From contig NC_088792.1 of NCBI RefSeq assembly GCF_011386835.1, positions 112,068,421 through 112,132,420 of the forward strand: DNA of 64,000 nucleotides, read 5' to 3'. The DNA is from Chrysemys picta bellii. Lineage: Eukaryota > Chordata > Testudines > Emydidae. A program made the position numbers and the translations under genes. Shown here piece by piece: positions 47,148-57,992 of this stretch; positions within the stretch are counted from its first letter, which is position 1, and the number at the start of each line of letters is the position of its first letter. A model generated the notes under the pieces. That model ran no database searches. It had not been told where the DNA came from and saw only the letters and a program-made list of their open reading frames with translations.

Positions 47148-48815
47148 GTAATTATTAGGGCTGTCAATCAGTTAACTCACACGATTAACTTAAAAAAATC
47201 AATCGCGATTAATCGCACTGTTAAACAATAGAATGCTAATTGAGATGTATTAAATATTTTTGGATGTTTTTCTACATTTTCAAATATATTGATTTCAATT
47301 ACAGCACAGAATACAAAATGTACAGTGCTCACTTTATATTAATTTTTATTAGTGCAAATATTTGCACTGTAAAAATTATAAACAAATAGTATTTTTCAAT
47401 TCATCTCATACAAGTACTATAGTGCAATCTCTTAATCGTGAAAGTGCAATTTACAAAACATAGAATTTTTTTGTTACATAACTGCACTCAAAAACAAAAC
47501 AGTGTAAAACTTTAGCACCTACAAGTCCACTCAGTCCTATTTCTTGTTCAGCCAATCACTAAAAGAAACAAGTTTGTTTACATTTACGGGAGATAATGCT
47601 GCCCACTTCTTAATTATAATGTCACCTGAAAGTGAGAGCAGGCATTCACATGGCACTGTTGTAGCTGGCATCGCAAGATATTTACATGCCAGATGCGCTA
47701 AAGATTCATATGCCTCTTCATGTTTCAGCCATCATTCCAGAGGACATGCTTCCATGCTGATGATGCTTTTTAAAAAAAAAAAAATGTGTTAATTAAGTTT
47801 GTGACTGAACTCCTTGGGTGAGAATTGTATGCCTCCTGCTCTGTGTCTTACCCACCTTTTGCCGTATATTTCATGTTATAGTAGTCTCGGATGATGACCC
47901 AGCATATTGTTCGTTTTAAGAACACTTTTTCTGCAAATTTGACAAAATGCAAAGAAGATACCAATGTGAAAATTCTAAAGATAGCTACAGCAATTGACCC
48001 AAGATTTAAGAATCTGATGTGCCTTCCAAAATCTGAGAGGGATGAGGTGTGGAGCATACTTTCAGAAGTCTTAAAAGAGCAACACTCTGAGGCGGAAACT
48101 ACAGAACCCAAACCACCAAAAAAGAAAATCAACCTTCTGCTGGTGGCATCTGACTCAGATGATGAAAATGAACATGCGTCAGTCCTCATTGCTTTGGATC
48201 GTTATCGAGCAGATATTGTCATCAGCATGGACGCATGTCCTGTGGAATGATGGTTGAAGCATCAAGGCACATATGAATCTTTAGTGCATCTGGCATGTAA
48301 ATATCTTGCGACGCTGGCTACAACAATGCCATGTGAATGCCTGCTCTCACTTTCAGGTGACATTATAATTAAGAAGTGGGCAGCATTATCTCCCATAAAT
48401 GTAAGCAAACTTGTTTGTCGGAGCGATTGGCTGAACAAGAAGTAGGATGGATTGGACTTGTAGTCTCAAGTTTTACATTTGTTTTATTTTTGAATGCCGG
48501 GTATATTTGTACATAATTCTATATTTCTAAGTTCAAATTTCATGATAAAGAGATTTCACTACAGTACTTGTATTAGGTGAATTGAAAAATACTATTTTTT
48601 TTGTTTATAATTTTACAGTGCAAATATTTGTAATAAAAATAAATATAAAGTGAGCAATGTACACTTTGTATTCTGTTGTAATTGAAATCAATATTTTTTG
48701 AAAATGTAGAAAACATCCAAAAATATTTAAACAAATGGTATTCTATTAACAATGTGATTAATTGCACAATTAATCACGATTAATTTTTTTATTGCTTGAC
48801 AACACTATTAATTAT
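47148..48815 (+). mobile_element. hAT transposon in palindromic (foldback) form
   Basis: The element is 47156-48807, with ends tagggctgtcaa and ttgacaacacta. The flanking octamers gtaattat and ttaattat match at 7 of 8 positions, fitting hAT. The first about 610 bp (47156-47767) is the reverse complement, with mismatches, of the last about 590 bp (48219-48807). This includes the coding sequence for the transposase C-terminus, so that segment is present in both orientations around a unique central segment of about 450 bp. Confidence 0.85.
47891..48445 (+). pseudogene. hAT transposase C-terminal part, in-frame stop
   Basis: Two frames separated by one stop (tga at 48248-48250, where tgg for Trp is expected) read IATAIDPRFKNLMCLPKSERDE, an acidic linker with basic KPPKKK, then YESLVHLACKYLATLATTMPCECLLSLSGDIIIKKWAALSP and LVCRSDWLNKK. 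DPRFK.L and the A..YLA..A...P.E..FS..G.I...KR..L......L.....WL block are the C-terminal hAT dimerisation domain. The catalytic N-terminal DDE part and the BED zinc finger are absent, so the copy is non-autonomous. Confidence 0.85.
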
Positions 48816-49155
48816 TAATTTAAATGAAATTACTGTTGATTTTTTCCCTAGCTGACTGAGATTGGAATTAGGCTCAGGGGGTGTTTTGTTTTATTCTAAT
48901 TTGACTTTAGAGTGACAGCCTATGAGGAAAACTGCTGTGCCAGATGATTATGTAAAAGACAGATGGATGTTCCCAGCAGTATTTTGGACCTAATGGGGCT
49001 TACAAACTAGAAATTAATCTTTTGGTTTAAATTTAACTCCCTATTTCTATCATTTTTCCATATTTCCTTTTTGCACTGTTGTACTTTTATATATAGTTTA
49101 ATATACAATAAATGATGTAAATATAATTGTATGGATGTACTGTTGAATGTAGTTA
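48816..49155. other. No gene recognised
   Basis: AT-rich flank without assignable content. Confidence 0.4.
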
Positions 49156-49159
49156 AGAG

Positions 49160-49620
49160 CTGGTCAAAATTCTGGAACTGAAATATTTCTACACTAAAGG
49201 GGGTTTAATCAAACAGTCTTTTCACAGGGAAATATTTTCTAATTTTTTTATATTTTCATTTTAAATTTTGAATTAAAACTTTTATTTCATTTCAGTGTTT
49301 GAAATTTTTTTTTTTTTAATTTCAGGTGTTTGTTTTTTCTCCTTTTCTAATTTCTTTTTTTGTCATCAAATGCAATAGAAAGCATATCCTTTTTTGTTGT
49401 TTTGTTTTTCCTCCACTCCGTTTTCCATTCTAACTTTTCAAAATGTCTTCAGCTTTGGAAAAGTTACTGAATGGCAAAAGGAAAAATTAAACTCTGTAAC
49501 TTTTCCAAAGTTGGAAATGTTTTGAAAAGGAAAAGAGGCTCCTGCACATCATTCATTTCATGGCAGAAAGGAAAAGAGATACATAGAGGGGAGGGGAATG
49601 TAAATCTGAAAATTCCCCAT
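49160..49620. repeat. T-rich foldback repeat
   Basis: Shares aacttttcaaaatg, tttggaaaagttactgaatg and gtaacttttccaaagttgg with 39.83-40.45 kb. The two last words pair with each other. The arms are poly-T/A rich. Confidence 0.55.
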
Positions 49621-50101
49621 TCTCACCCCAACCATGCCTTCTGCACTGGGGTTACCAGGGTGGCAGCACAGAGGTGTTGTGCTTGTGGTAGAGGAATTCC
49701 TTCCTATCCACAATTCTGACCTCCACACACTGCTGGAATGATATAAAAAAAGAGAGATTTCGGATTGACTTTTTAGTATTTTTAAAAATAAAGTTCAGTA
49801 AGGACCTCTCCTGCTGTAGCAAATCCTTTTTCGGCATCAAAAAGGGAAAATATTATATAATTAGTATCAGCAGTTTGATAAGTAAAATGCAAAGTAAATG
49901 TTTTTGATCATTTATATTCATTACAGCAAAACACTATAAAATGAACAGGTAATGAAATTGACTAACCACTTTGTCTATGCTAACTGCTGTGCATCTGACA
50001 GCTTTCTGTATTAATGTGGATAGTGAAATAAGCAAGTTCTGTGTTATTAATTCCTGATATTGACACAGAGTTCTGTGCAGTAAACTGACACTGAGATAAG
50101 C
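49621..50101. other. No gene recognised
   Basis: No assignable coding or repeat family. Confidence 0.4.
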
Positions 50102-50421
50102 ATTTAAGTCGGTGATACTCAGTCCTCAGTGGTTCAGCCACAATAGTGTGAATTCATTTTCATTTACTATAGTACTATTCATAGTTGAACAGTATGATGG
50201 GAAATATTTAGTTTATATATATAATTCTCACAGCAAATAAGTTAATAACTTAGTGCAAGTTGATAACTTAATTGGTTAATAACATAGTAAAACATCCTGA
50301 TTGGTTAATAACTTAGATTGGTTCATAATTAAATCAGTGTTTTAATATGATGAGCCGCAGGAGACCCATTAAGAGCTTCTTGTGACTTGCGATCCTCAGT
50401 CTGAGTATCATTGATTTAACT
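50102..50421. mobile_element. hAT MITE with near-perfect 8-bp duplication
   Basis: The element is 50110-50413, with imperfect inverted ends ggtgatactcag.tcctcag and ctgagtatcattg. The flanking octamers atttaagt (50102-50109) and atttaact (50414-50421) differ at one base. The interior 50245-50330 has short tandem units of the form ggttaataactta. Confidence 0.75.
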
Positions 50422-50504
50422 GGTAGTGATATAACATCCTTTGTAATAAAGTCATGCATATTTTCTTTAGGGTCATAAGATAAAGGATTTGTGTAACTTA
50501 TAAA

Positions 50505-51584
50505 AGTACATGGACTGTATGGGAGGTACTGGATCTGATCGCTATCAGTGCTATCTGTTCCAAAAGACGGAATGCCAAAACATTTGAAAAAATCTCCAAG
50601 GCCATGATGGACAGACTATAGGCTGAGCAAGTGCAGAATGGTGGTTCACTATACTTCCCTGTAAGCCAACCGCCCTCCCCTCCCCCTTTGATCTCGGCTT
50701 GCAGAGGCAATAAAATCAGTGTTGTTTCAAATTCATGCATTCTTTATTACTTCATCACACAAATGGGGGGATAACTGCCAAGGTAGCCCGGGAGGGGTGG
50801 GGGAGGAGGGAAGCAATGGGTAGGGTTGTTATATGGGCACCCCCTAGAATGGCATGCAGCTCATCATTTCTGCGGGATGTCTGGGGCTCTGACCTGGAGC
50901 AGCTGTTTGCATCTGTGGTTCTTTAGTAGGCTTGCCTGATGTTCTAGGCAGCACTGAATCTCCATTAGACAAAACTTAAAGAAGAGAATGACCTGGGGAG
51001 TCATTCCCATTTTTGTCTCGGCACCCCCGACCGACCTCGCGGAGGCCGGCCAGGAGCACCCATGACAGCAGCAGATGGTACAGTATGACTGGTAACCGTC
51101 TTTGCTAACTTGCAAAGGCAAGGAGCTGCAACTGCTGATGTGTAGCACTGAGGTACTGCGTCTGTCAGCAGCATCCAGTAGACATAGGGTGACAGTGAAA
51201 AAAGGCTGAACGGGCTCCATGCTTGCCGTGCTATGGCGTCTGCTCGGGCAATCCAGGGAAAAGGGGTATGAAATGATTGTCTGCCGTTGCTTTCACGGAG
51301 GGGGGGTTGACTGACATTTACCCATAACCACTCGTGACAAATTTTTGGCCCCATCAGACATTAGGAGTTCAACCCAGAATTCCAATGGGCAGTGTGGACT
51401 GCGGGAACTGTGGGATAGCTATCACAGTGCACCACTCCAAAAGTCGACGCTTGCCACGGTTCTATGGATGCACACCGCCGAATTAATGTGCTTAGTGTGG
51501 ACGCGTGCACTCGACTTTATACAACCTGTTCCCAAAAATCGACTTCTGTAAAATCAGAGTAATTTCATAGTGTAGATGTACCCT
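50505..51584 (+). mobile_element. Remnant of a Myb/SANT-domain DNA transposon family, copy 1
   Basis: The left end is truncated within the coding region. The right end reads atttcatagtgtagatgtaccct, a terminus of the tgtctacac class. The 3' half aligns in order with 60.69-61.34 kb: aaacttaaagaagagaatgacctgg, gtctgccgttgctttcacgg, aacccagaattccaatgggcag, gcttagtgtgga. Confidence 0.7.
50511..50624 (+). pseudogene. Myb/SANT-like DNA-binding domain fragment
   Basis: Thirty-seven codons before a stop read WEVLDLIAISAICSK, then RRNAKTFEKISKAM, the pattern of the trihelix/Myb-SANT-like domain found in proteins of Harbinger-type and related elements (W...E...L......R.....F..IA..M). The first and second helices are partly kept. 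The domain would bind the transposon or host DNA in the nucleus. It is too short to function and has no start codon. Confidence 0.55.
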
Positions 51585-52270
51585 AAGAGTCTTTTCCTAC
51601 AACAATATACAAAAGAAAATCTAGTACTTTTGTGCAGTTTGTTTGTTGGTTTGTGCATGTGTTTATTACCCTGTTTAAAAAAATCAATTTCTGTAAAATT
51701 CCTAGTAAAACTTTGATTGTTTGAGCCAAAGTGAAGTGGGCCGTAACATCACGCACTCTGAGGCCTTGTCTACATTACAAAGTTTTGTTGGCAAAAGCTG
51801 CCTTTTGCCGACAAAAGGGGGGGTGTACACACTACAAAGCCACTTTTGGTGGCAAAACTCTGCTGTTTTGCTGACAAAATAGAACCACCTCAACGAGAGG
51901 CATAAAGCTTTTTGCGGCAAAGTAAGAGCAACAAAGCGTCAGTGTAGACACTGCTGTTTGTTTTGTCAACATAACTAGCTTCCACCAGTATCCCAAAATG
52001 CCTGCCGTTACCACTCTGCTCACTGTTTTGATCTCTGCTGCCCTGCTGGCATGCACCCCTCCCCTTTCAAAGCTCCTGGAAGAATCTGACAGCTGAGCAT
52101 TCTGCTCTGTTTGGGGAAAAAAGAAAAATCCTTAATGTGGAATGCTCCTGTTCCTTGCCTTGTTGTGGCGGGACAGCTTGTGTGCTCTAACGATCCCCAG
52201 AGTCTATGTTGGCGGGGGCTTTTTGCTCCTGGTAGGTTCAACCATGCCAGATTGGTCTGTGGGGGAGGGG

Positions 52271-52316
52271 CCAGACAAAACAGATACCCTGGTCCAGACA
52301 AAACAGATACCCTGGT
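52271..52316. repeat. 23-bp tandem duplication
   Basis: The unit ccagacaaaacagataccctggt, identified here by its first 20 bases, occurs exactly twice head to tail (52271-52293, 52294-52316), just before the RTE 5' region. Confidence 0.85.
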
Positions 52317-52504
52317 TGGGGGGTTAGGCACAGGACTAAAAACCCTGTCCTGTAAAAAACAAAATATGTTATTGAAACAGTGATTGAGAAATCGACCATT
52401 ACTGTGTGGGCTGGCTTTCAGGAGTCAATGACCGGTATGACTACCAGTGGTAAAAGCCGAAAGGAAGCCACTGGCATGAAGACTGAAGTGCTCAACACCA
52501 AGAC

Positions 52505-53100
52505 AAAAAGCAAACTTGGTTTTTGGAACGTACGGACAAAACAGGGAAGTTAGCTAAGGTCACAGCAGAGATGAGACGCTACAGCTTACACATCCTGGGT
52601 GTCAGCGAGAGCGGATGGATGGGATCAGGAAGATTAATAATAGTGTCAGGAGAACTTTGCTGTATTCTGGACGGGATGATGAACAACATCCTTTTGAAGA
52701 AGGGAGTGGAGCATTCCCTACTTGAGTCGAAGTCCATCAGCAGCAGACTTATGCAAGCCAGACTGAAAGGGAAATACAATAATATCACCCTCATTCAGTG
52801 CTGTTCTCCGACAAATGACAGTGATGAATAAGTAAAGGACAAATTCTACCTTACACTAGAGGCAGAGTTAGAGAGAGTACCACACCACGACCTAACTATC
52901 GTCATCAGAGACCTGAATGTCAAGGTCAGTAAGGACAACACAAACAGTGACAGAGCAATGGGAAGACATGGGTGTGGCACCATGAATGAAAATAGAGAGA
53001 GGCTTGTTGATTTCTGTAATATGAATGACCTAGTCATCAGCGGAACATCATGAAATCCACAAGCTGACATAGTGTTCTCCAAATGGCAGAGATAAGAACC
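52505..53100 (+). pseudogene. RTE-type apurinic-like endonuclease, degenerate
   Basis: Reads KSKLGFWNVRT, then TGKLAKVTAEMRRYSLHILGVSES at 52.53-52.62 kb. This corresponds to the first motif of the AP-endonuclease fold (WNVRT.....GK...V..EM.RY...ILG.SE..W.GSG) with the catalytic Glu retained. NNITLIQCCSPTNDSDE gives the strand with Y/CAPT. Later, around 52.88-53.1 kb, piecewise reading gives PHHDLTIVIRDLNVKV (normally GDFNAKVG) and a degraded terminal SDH region. The enzyme nicks target DNA to prime reverse transcription. Several stops and frameshifts, including one near 52.83 kb, inactivate it. Confidence 0.8.
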
Positions 53101-53194
53101 AGATTGACCATATGATGATCAATGGCAAATGGCGACGCTCACTGACAGATGTGGAAGTTAGAAGGGGTGCAGATGTTGGCAGCGACACCACCTT

Positions 53195-53503
53195 GTGACA
53201 GCCTCCATCAAGCTAAAACTGAGAAGTGTGGGACCACCAAACAAGGGACATAGACGTCATGACATTGACAAGCTAAAGTCCCCTGAAATACAGAGAGCTT
53301 TCGTTCTGCAGTTAAAGAACAGGTTTCAGGTACTTGTAGACCTTGATGAAGAGGCAGAGAATGCAGATGAGGAGATCAACAAGAAGTGGGACAAAGTAAC
53401 AGCAATTTATAAACAGAGCAGTGAAGCCCGTCTAGGCTACAGGCAGAAGAGAAGGAAGGAGTGGATTACACCCAGCACATGGAACACCATAGAAACCAGA
53501 TGA
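53195..53503 (+). pseudogene. RTE linker region between endonuclease and RT
   Basis: A 102-residue frame with ASIKLKLRS, PPNKGHRRHDIDKLKSPEIQRAF, LKNRFQVLVDLDEEAEN, INKKWDKVTAIYKQSSEARLGYRQKRRKEWITPSTW. This is the standard linker in this LINE group (LK...I...F...L.NRF..L, W......Y...S...LG......K.W....TW). Positively charged and helical. It is open from the Met at 53195 but follows a broken endonuclease. Confidence 0.75.
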
Positions 53504-53719
53504 GCCCTGAAGAAAAAAGTTTTAGACACAAAAGCCCAGAAGCTAAAGGACAAATACTGCGAGCAGTATAGCAAGGCACACCGGGAGATCAAACACCTTG
53601 TGAGAGCGGACAAACGATATTATATTGATAATCTGGCAACACAAGCAGAGGATGCATCTGGTCATGGTGAACAAGGAACTGTCTTCAAAATTACACGGAT
53701 TATCAGTGGTAAATGACAG

Positions 53720-54598
53720 ACACCAACAAACACTCTCATCATGGACAAACAAGGCCACCTACTAACAACAGAAAAAGAACAAGAAATATGCTGGACAGAG
53801 CATTTCAAAGAATTGCTGAACAGAGAGCCACCTAAAGAGGAAGCAAACATCCACAGGCAGAAGAAGTTTTATCGTGATATCAACACAGACACCCCAACTA
53901 AGGAAGAGATCATTCAAGCCATCAAATCCTTAAAAAATGGGAAAGCTCCTGGCAAGGATAACTTGAACGCAGAATTGCTCAAGGTAAATCCTGAGTTAGC
54001 AGCATCTATCCTGGCCCTTCTATTTACATCAGTCTGGGAAAGGGAAAAATGCCAATGAGTGGACCAATGGGGTTATAGTGAAGATACCAAAGAAAGGAAC
54101 TCTCAGTGATTGTAATAACTGGTGTGGTATCACACTTTTATCAGTGCCAAGCAAAGTATTGTGTAAGATCATAGTCCAGCATATATCAGAGGCAGTTGAT
54201 AGTTTCTCAGAAAAGAGCAAGCTGGTTTTTGGAAAGGGCGTGGATGCACAGACCAGATCTTCACTCTACGAAACATAATAGAACAATGCTTAGAATGACA
54301 ACAGCAGCTCTACATAAACTTCATAGACTTTGAGAAGGCTTTTGATAACATTCACAGGACCAGCCTATGGCGCATTCTGTGGGCATATGGAATTCCTTCC
54401 AATATAATCAACATCATCAAAAGCTTTTATTTCAACTTTACATACAGTGTAGATCACAGTGAGCTCATTTTTTAAGTCAAAACAGGAATACATCAGGGGT
54501 GTGTCATGTCTGCAATCCTCTTCAACATTGCCATTGACTGGGTAATGCAGCATACAACAGAAGATATGCCAGGAGGCGTTAGATGGTCTCCTTCTCAT
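53720..54598 (+). pseudogene. RTE reverse transcriptase, truncated before the catalytic motif
   Basis: The 105-residue frame 53741-54058 has WTEHFKELLNREPP, then TPTKEEIIQAIKSLKNGKAPGKDNLNAELLK (the conserved KN.KAPG.D fingers motif). Continuing with frameshifts: IPKKGTLSDCNNWCGITLLSVPSKV at 54.08-54.28 kb, then FIDFEKAFD (motif A, first catalytic Asp), YGIPSNIINIIKSFY and QGCVMSAILFNIAIDWVM (motif B). Sequence similarity ends at GGVRWSP, a few dozen codons before the FADD motif C would appear. There is a stop at about 54474. Confidence 0.8.
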
Positions 54599-55046
54599 CC
54601 CAAGGCACACCACTTTCCTCTCCCCCCCCCCCCACCAACTTCAGTTGAAAAAGCGGCTGACAATCTACAAGGATGCCCCTGGAAGGATGGGATTGAGAAA
54701 CCTGCATCATGTGATGATGTGCCTGCCCCATGAGGCATTGCAAACCCTTCCCATCCCCAAAGCACCCTGCAGCCAGTTGCACAGAGGGATAGCTACCACG
54801 GTGCACTCCTCTCTGTGTTGATGCAAGAGCTGCTAGTGTGGATGCATTCTGCTGACACAAGGAGCATAGTGTGGACATGCAACAGCAGTTTAATTAAAGC
54901 GCTTTAGTTTAATTAGGAATGTGCCACTGCCTGTGTGCTGTGTAAGGACACAGAAAAGGTGTGTTTCTTCCTCTGAAGCAATGTGTGAAATGGCTGGGCA
55001 GGGGAGGAGGGGCATTGTGGAATAATGGTCCATTCCTTGACCCATG

Positions 55047-55242
55047 CCTATGTCCAGGGCCGGCGCAACCCATTAGGCGACCTAGGCGGTCGCCTAGGGC
55101 GCTACAATTTGGGGGGCGGCGACCACGGCGGTATTTCGGTGGCAGGACCTTCCGCTGCCTCTGTGGGGGGGGGCGGCATTTTGGGGCGGGACCTTCCGCC
55201 GCCTAGGGCGGCTGAAAAGCTGGCGGCGCTCCTGCCTATGTC
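55047..55242. mobile_element. GC-rich hAT MITE with exact 8-bp duplication
   Basis: The element is 55055-55234 (180 bp), with ends cagggccggcgc and a worn ggcggcgctcctg. The exact duplication cctatgtc lies at 55047-55054 and 55235-55242. The left end matches that of the larger MITE at 13989 (cagggccagtgc). Internally gcctaggcggtcgcctaggg is palindromic. Confidence 0.85.
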
Positions 55243-55520
55243 TACATTGCAAGTGAGGGGCTGATTGTAGCACAGATAGGTATACATGATAGCTTTAATC
55301 TAGCTCTGTGGGTCGCAGAAGTAGTGAAGACACAGCAGTATGGACTGTAGCATGAGCTAGCAATAATAGTATGTACCTAGGGTCCCCAGCGGGCTTGTAC
55401 TCTGCTTGTTAGCCCATGCTAAAACCCATGCCATAGCAACTTTACTACTATTGTTAGCCATGCTATGTACAGGCATGCCTACCCAGGCTACAATCACACC
55501 CTCGCTTGCACTGTATGCTC
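55236..55520. mobile_element. MITE interrupted at its left end by the previous one
   Basis: tatgtctacattgcaagtgaggg (left) and ccctcgcttgcactgtatgc (right) are inverted ends. gattgtagcac near the left is mirrored by gctacaatcac near the right. The GC-rich MITE sits within its left terminus, so this one is the older. Confidence 0.65.
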
Positions 55521-57180
55521 CCACAGTGGCACAAGGGGATCTTAAACAAGCCCTAAAGGGACTGATGTGGATTACCCAGGCATGGGGGAATCATGGGCTT
55601 TGCACTAACCCTGCCTGTGAAGTCCCTCCCCTGCTTCCAGCACAGGGATCACATTGAGGCTGGTGCATCTGGGGTGGGTTGAAGTGAAATGTGGCCCAGA
55701 GAATAAGGCACTCCATGGATCCCTGGCCAGTGGAACAGTCCCTGGAGTATCGTTCCAGCTAGAGCAAGTAAGAGCAGCCCTGACACTGTTCTATGCTGGG
55801 GGCAGTTTTCCTGCCCAGCCAGCCCAGGATTGGGGGAGGCGTACGGATGGCTAAGAGTTACCTTTGTGTGAACCCTTCCAGTTGCACCCAAACTGAAGCC
55901 TATATGACCTAAAAGCACCAGGCAATCATTACAGGTGGCTGTCCTGTTCACTGTGCTGTTTAGTCGTACATATAAAACTACAAAATATTTTGAAAATATT
56001 TTTAAACGTACAGTATTCAATCAATAGTATATTTTAAAATTATGTTTTTCATTGAACAGATGTTAAGATGGAAACTACACAGAATAGCCTCAGCTCTTAT
56101 AGATCCATATGGGAAGCAAAGCAAAATATCTTTTCAGTTCTGGTTTCTTCAGAGCTGGTTTGCTTGGTGATTCTCGATTTACTTCTGGGCTTTTCTTGTT
56201 CTTAGATTGCTTTTGGGCTCTCATTTCTGCTTTTTCCTCCTGAAACCAGAATTTTTTTTTCACTACAGTGACTTTTCTCTTTTTTAGACTATGGTTTTGT
56301 ATTGTAGTGCACAACACACAAAGACAGGTCCTGGGATCTGCCTATTTGAGAAACTGACTCTCCCCTAGCCAGGTTGTCACAGCTACTGTCATCAAAGGAG
56401 CTCAAGACAGAGCTGTTTCAATAGAGAAACAGGGAGTTGCTGGCCACTTTCTATGAAGGAAACTCAACACTAGAACTCACCACTTAGACTGAAATAGCCT
56501 GAAACTGTTTAATTTGCAGGCATGCTTCCTGCCTGCAGGACCCATCTCTTTACCCAGGCTTTTTTTGGGGGGGCTGAGGGGTGAGGGGAGTGGTAAGGAC
56601 TGGAATTTACCAGTTAGGGAAAGTACTGTTTGAGATTGATTTGGGGTTCTCTGGTGTGGGGGTGAGCAGAAGCTACTGGCTTTATCTTTTATTCCAAGGT
56701 CCTTCTAATGATAAAAAGCATAATTGGCAAAGCAGTTTTCAATTTTCCCAGCTGGGAAGTATTTGCAAAATGTAATTTTGAAGTCATGAAAGTTTTTTGT
56801 CCTAGCTGGAAACTTTTTTTAAAGATGATCTCAGCCTTTATTATAATTCAGCTTCTTCTCTCTCTCTCTCTCTCTCTCTTTTTAAATTTTGTTTTTGCCA
56901 AAGAAAATCCTTTAATAAGCACTGTAGTTTATGACTGAGTCCACCCCATGGCATCAGTAAAACTAAGATGTTGGCTACTGGGCAGATAGTTCAGCATGGT
57001 ACTGTATTATCTGATTCCGATCATGTGGAAAAAATGGAGCCAACTGGACTCTTCCCTCCTGCCACACCCCAAAATATTAGGAGCAGTAAGTAGCTGACAT
57101 CAATTTTGTGATGATGTAATATATATATTGTAGTATTACAATTGGATCGTGGGCTGACACTATATTTTAGTTAGTAATCA
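55521..57180. other. No gene recognised; (CT)n microsatellite
   Basis: A (CT)n run lies at about 56859-56879. Small open frames on both strands have no domain resemblance. Confidence 0.4.
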
Positions 57181-57249
57181 AGACTGTGGGTGAAATTCAC
57201 ACCGGTGCAGAAAGTCTTCTGCAACACCACGATTCTCTTAAGGCCATAG

Positions 57250-57378
57250 ATGCTGATCCTGCAAATACTTACGCATATGTTTAATTTTGAGCACCTTAGT
57301 AGTCTTTTTGACTTCAATGGGACACAAGCTTCAGTGAGACTGCTCACAAGCTTAAGTGTTTACAGGATCAGAGCCTTA
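57250..57378. repeat. Short palindromic interspersed repeat
   Basis: gctgatcctgcaaatacttacgcatatg at the left and gcttaagtgtttacaggatcag at the right are reverse complements around a ttgacttcaatggga core. This is the clearest example of the short foldback repeats with this core seen throughout the window. Confidence 0.7.
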
Positions 57379-57889
57379 GGGTGAAATCCATCTCCATGCA
57401 GAGGGGCAGCACAAAGCCTATTCCTCACTATTTAAGGCCTTTGCAAAGGATGAATTTCATCCCTAACCTCTCTGTGCCTCTCCTTACCTTACATTACAAA
57501 ATTATGTTTTCTGACTCTTTTTTAAAAACCCTTTTAATCCTCTCTTGTGGGATATATGATCTACACAACACACTATAACATGAAAGGATAAAACTATCCA
57601 TAGTCTGTACCAGCTACTGTTGATGTAGACCTGGAGCAGTGACCCCAGCAACAGCAAATCTGTGCCAGTGGCCACAACTAGCCCTCTGGTTAGTCTCTGA
57701 TTTCATGATTACATACCATATTTTTCCCTCTTGCGTCATCAGCAGGGGTAAAACCCAGGACTTCTAAATATCCTGGCCTCTTCTACTTGCGCTAAAGGAG
57801 TAACTGATAACAGAAGGAGGCTGTTATGTGGCTTAGTCCCTAAATGACAACATAATATACACTTTGAAGGTGGGTTATACAACTGTAGG

Positions 57890-57992
57890 AATGCTCTAGG
57901 AATTATTTCAGGGAAGTTTTATGGTCTGTGTTTCACAGGAAGTCAGACTAGACGGTCACAATGGTCCCTTCTGGTCTTGGAATCTATGAACT
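57890..57992 (+). mobile_element. CR1 LINE 3' tail
   Basis: aggaagtcagactagacggtcacaatggtcccttctgg..tctatgaac is a CR1 terminus; about 100 bp. Confidence 0.75.

Larger units (their letters stand above)
52317..54598 (+). mobile_element. RTE-clade LINE, 5' part present, 3' part missing
   Basis: Runs from the 5' leader through an endonuclease, a linker and the RT up to a segment just before the catalytic FADD motif, then stops at about 54598, where unrelated sequence with a C-run (54621-54632) begins. LINE copies normally lose their 5' end, so this reversed pattern is unusual. Confidence 0.75.
51755..54900. mobile_element. DNA transposon remnant enclosing an RTE LINE
   Basis: The left end ggccttgtctacattacaaag and a right-hand region gcatagtgtggacatgcaac at about 54867-54887 look like diverged inverted ends of a tgtctacac-class element. 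Inside, 51800-51860 contains a foldback (ttgttggcaaaagctgcc / ggtggcaaaactctgc). Most of the interior is an RTE-clade LINE. The outer limits are tentative. Confidence 0.4.

Noticed and set aside
50864..51354. Two minus-strand frames of about 118 residues
   Set aside because: Antisense to the Myb-element remnant, no known motif.
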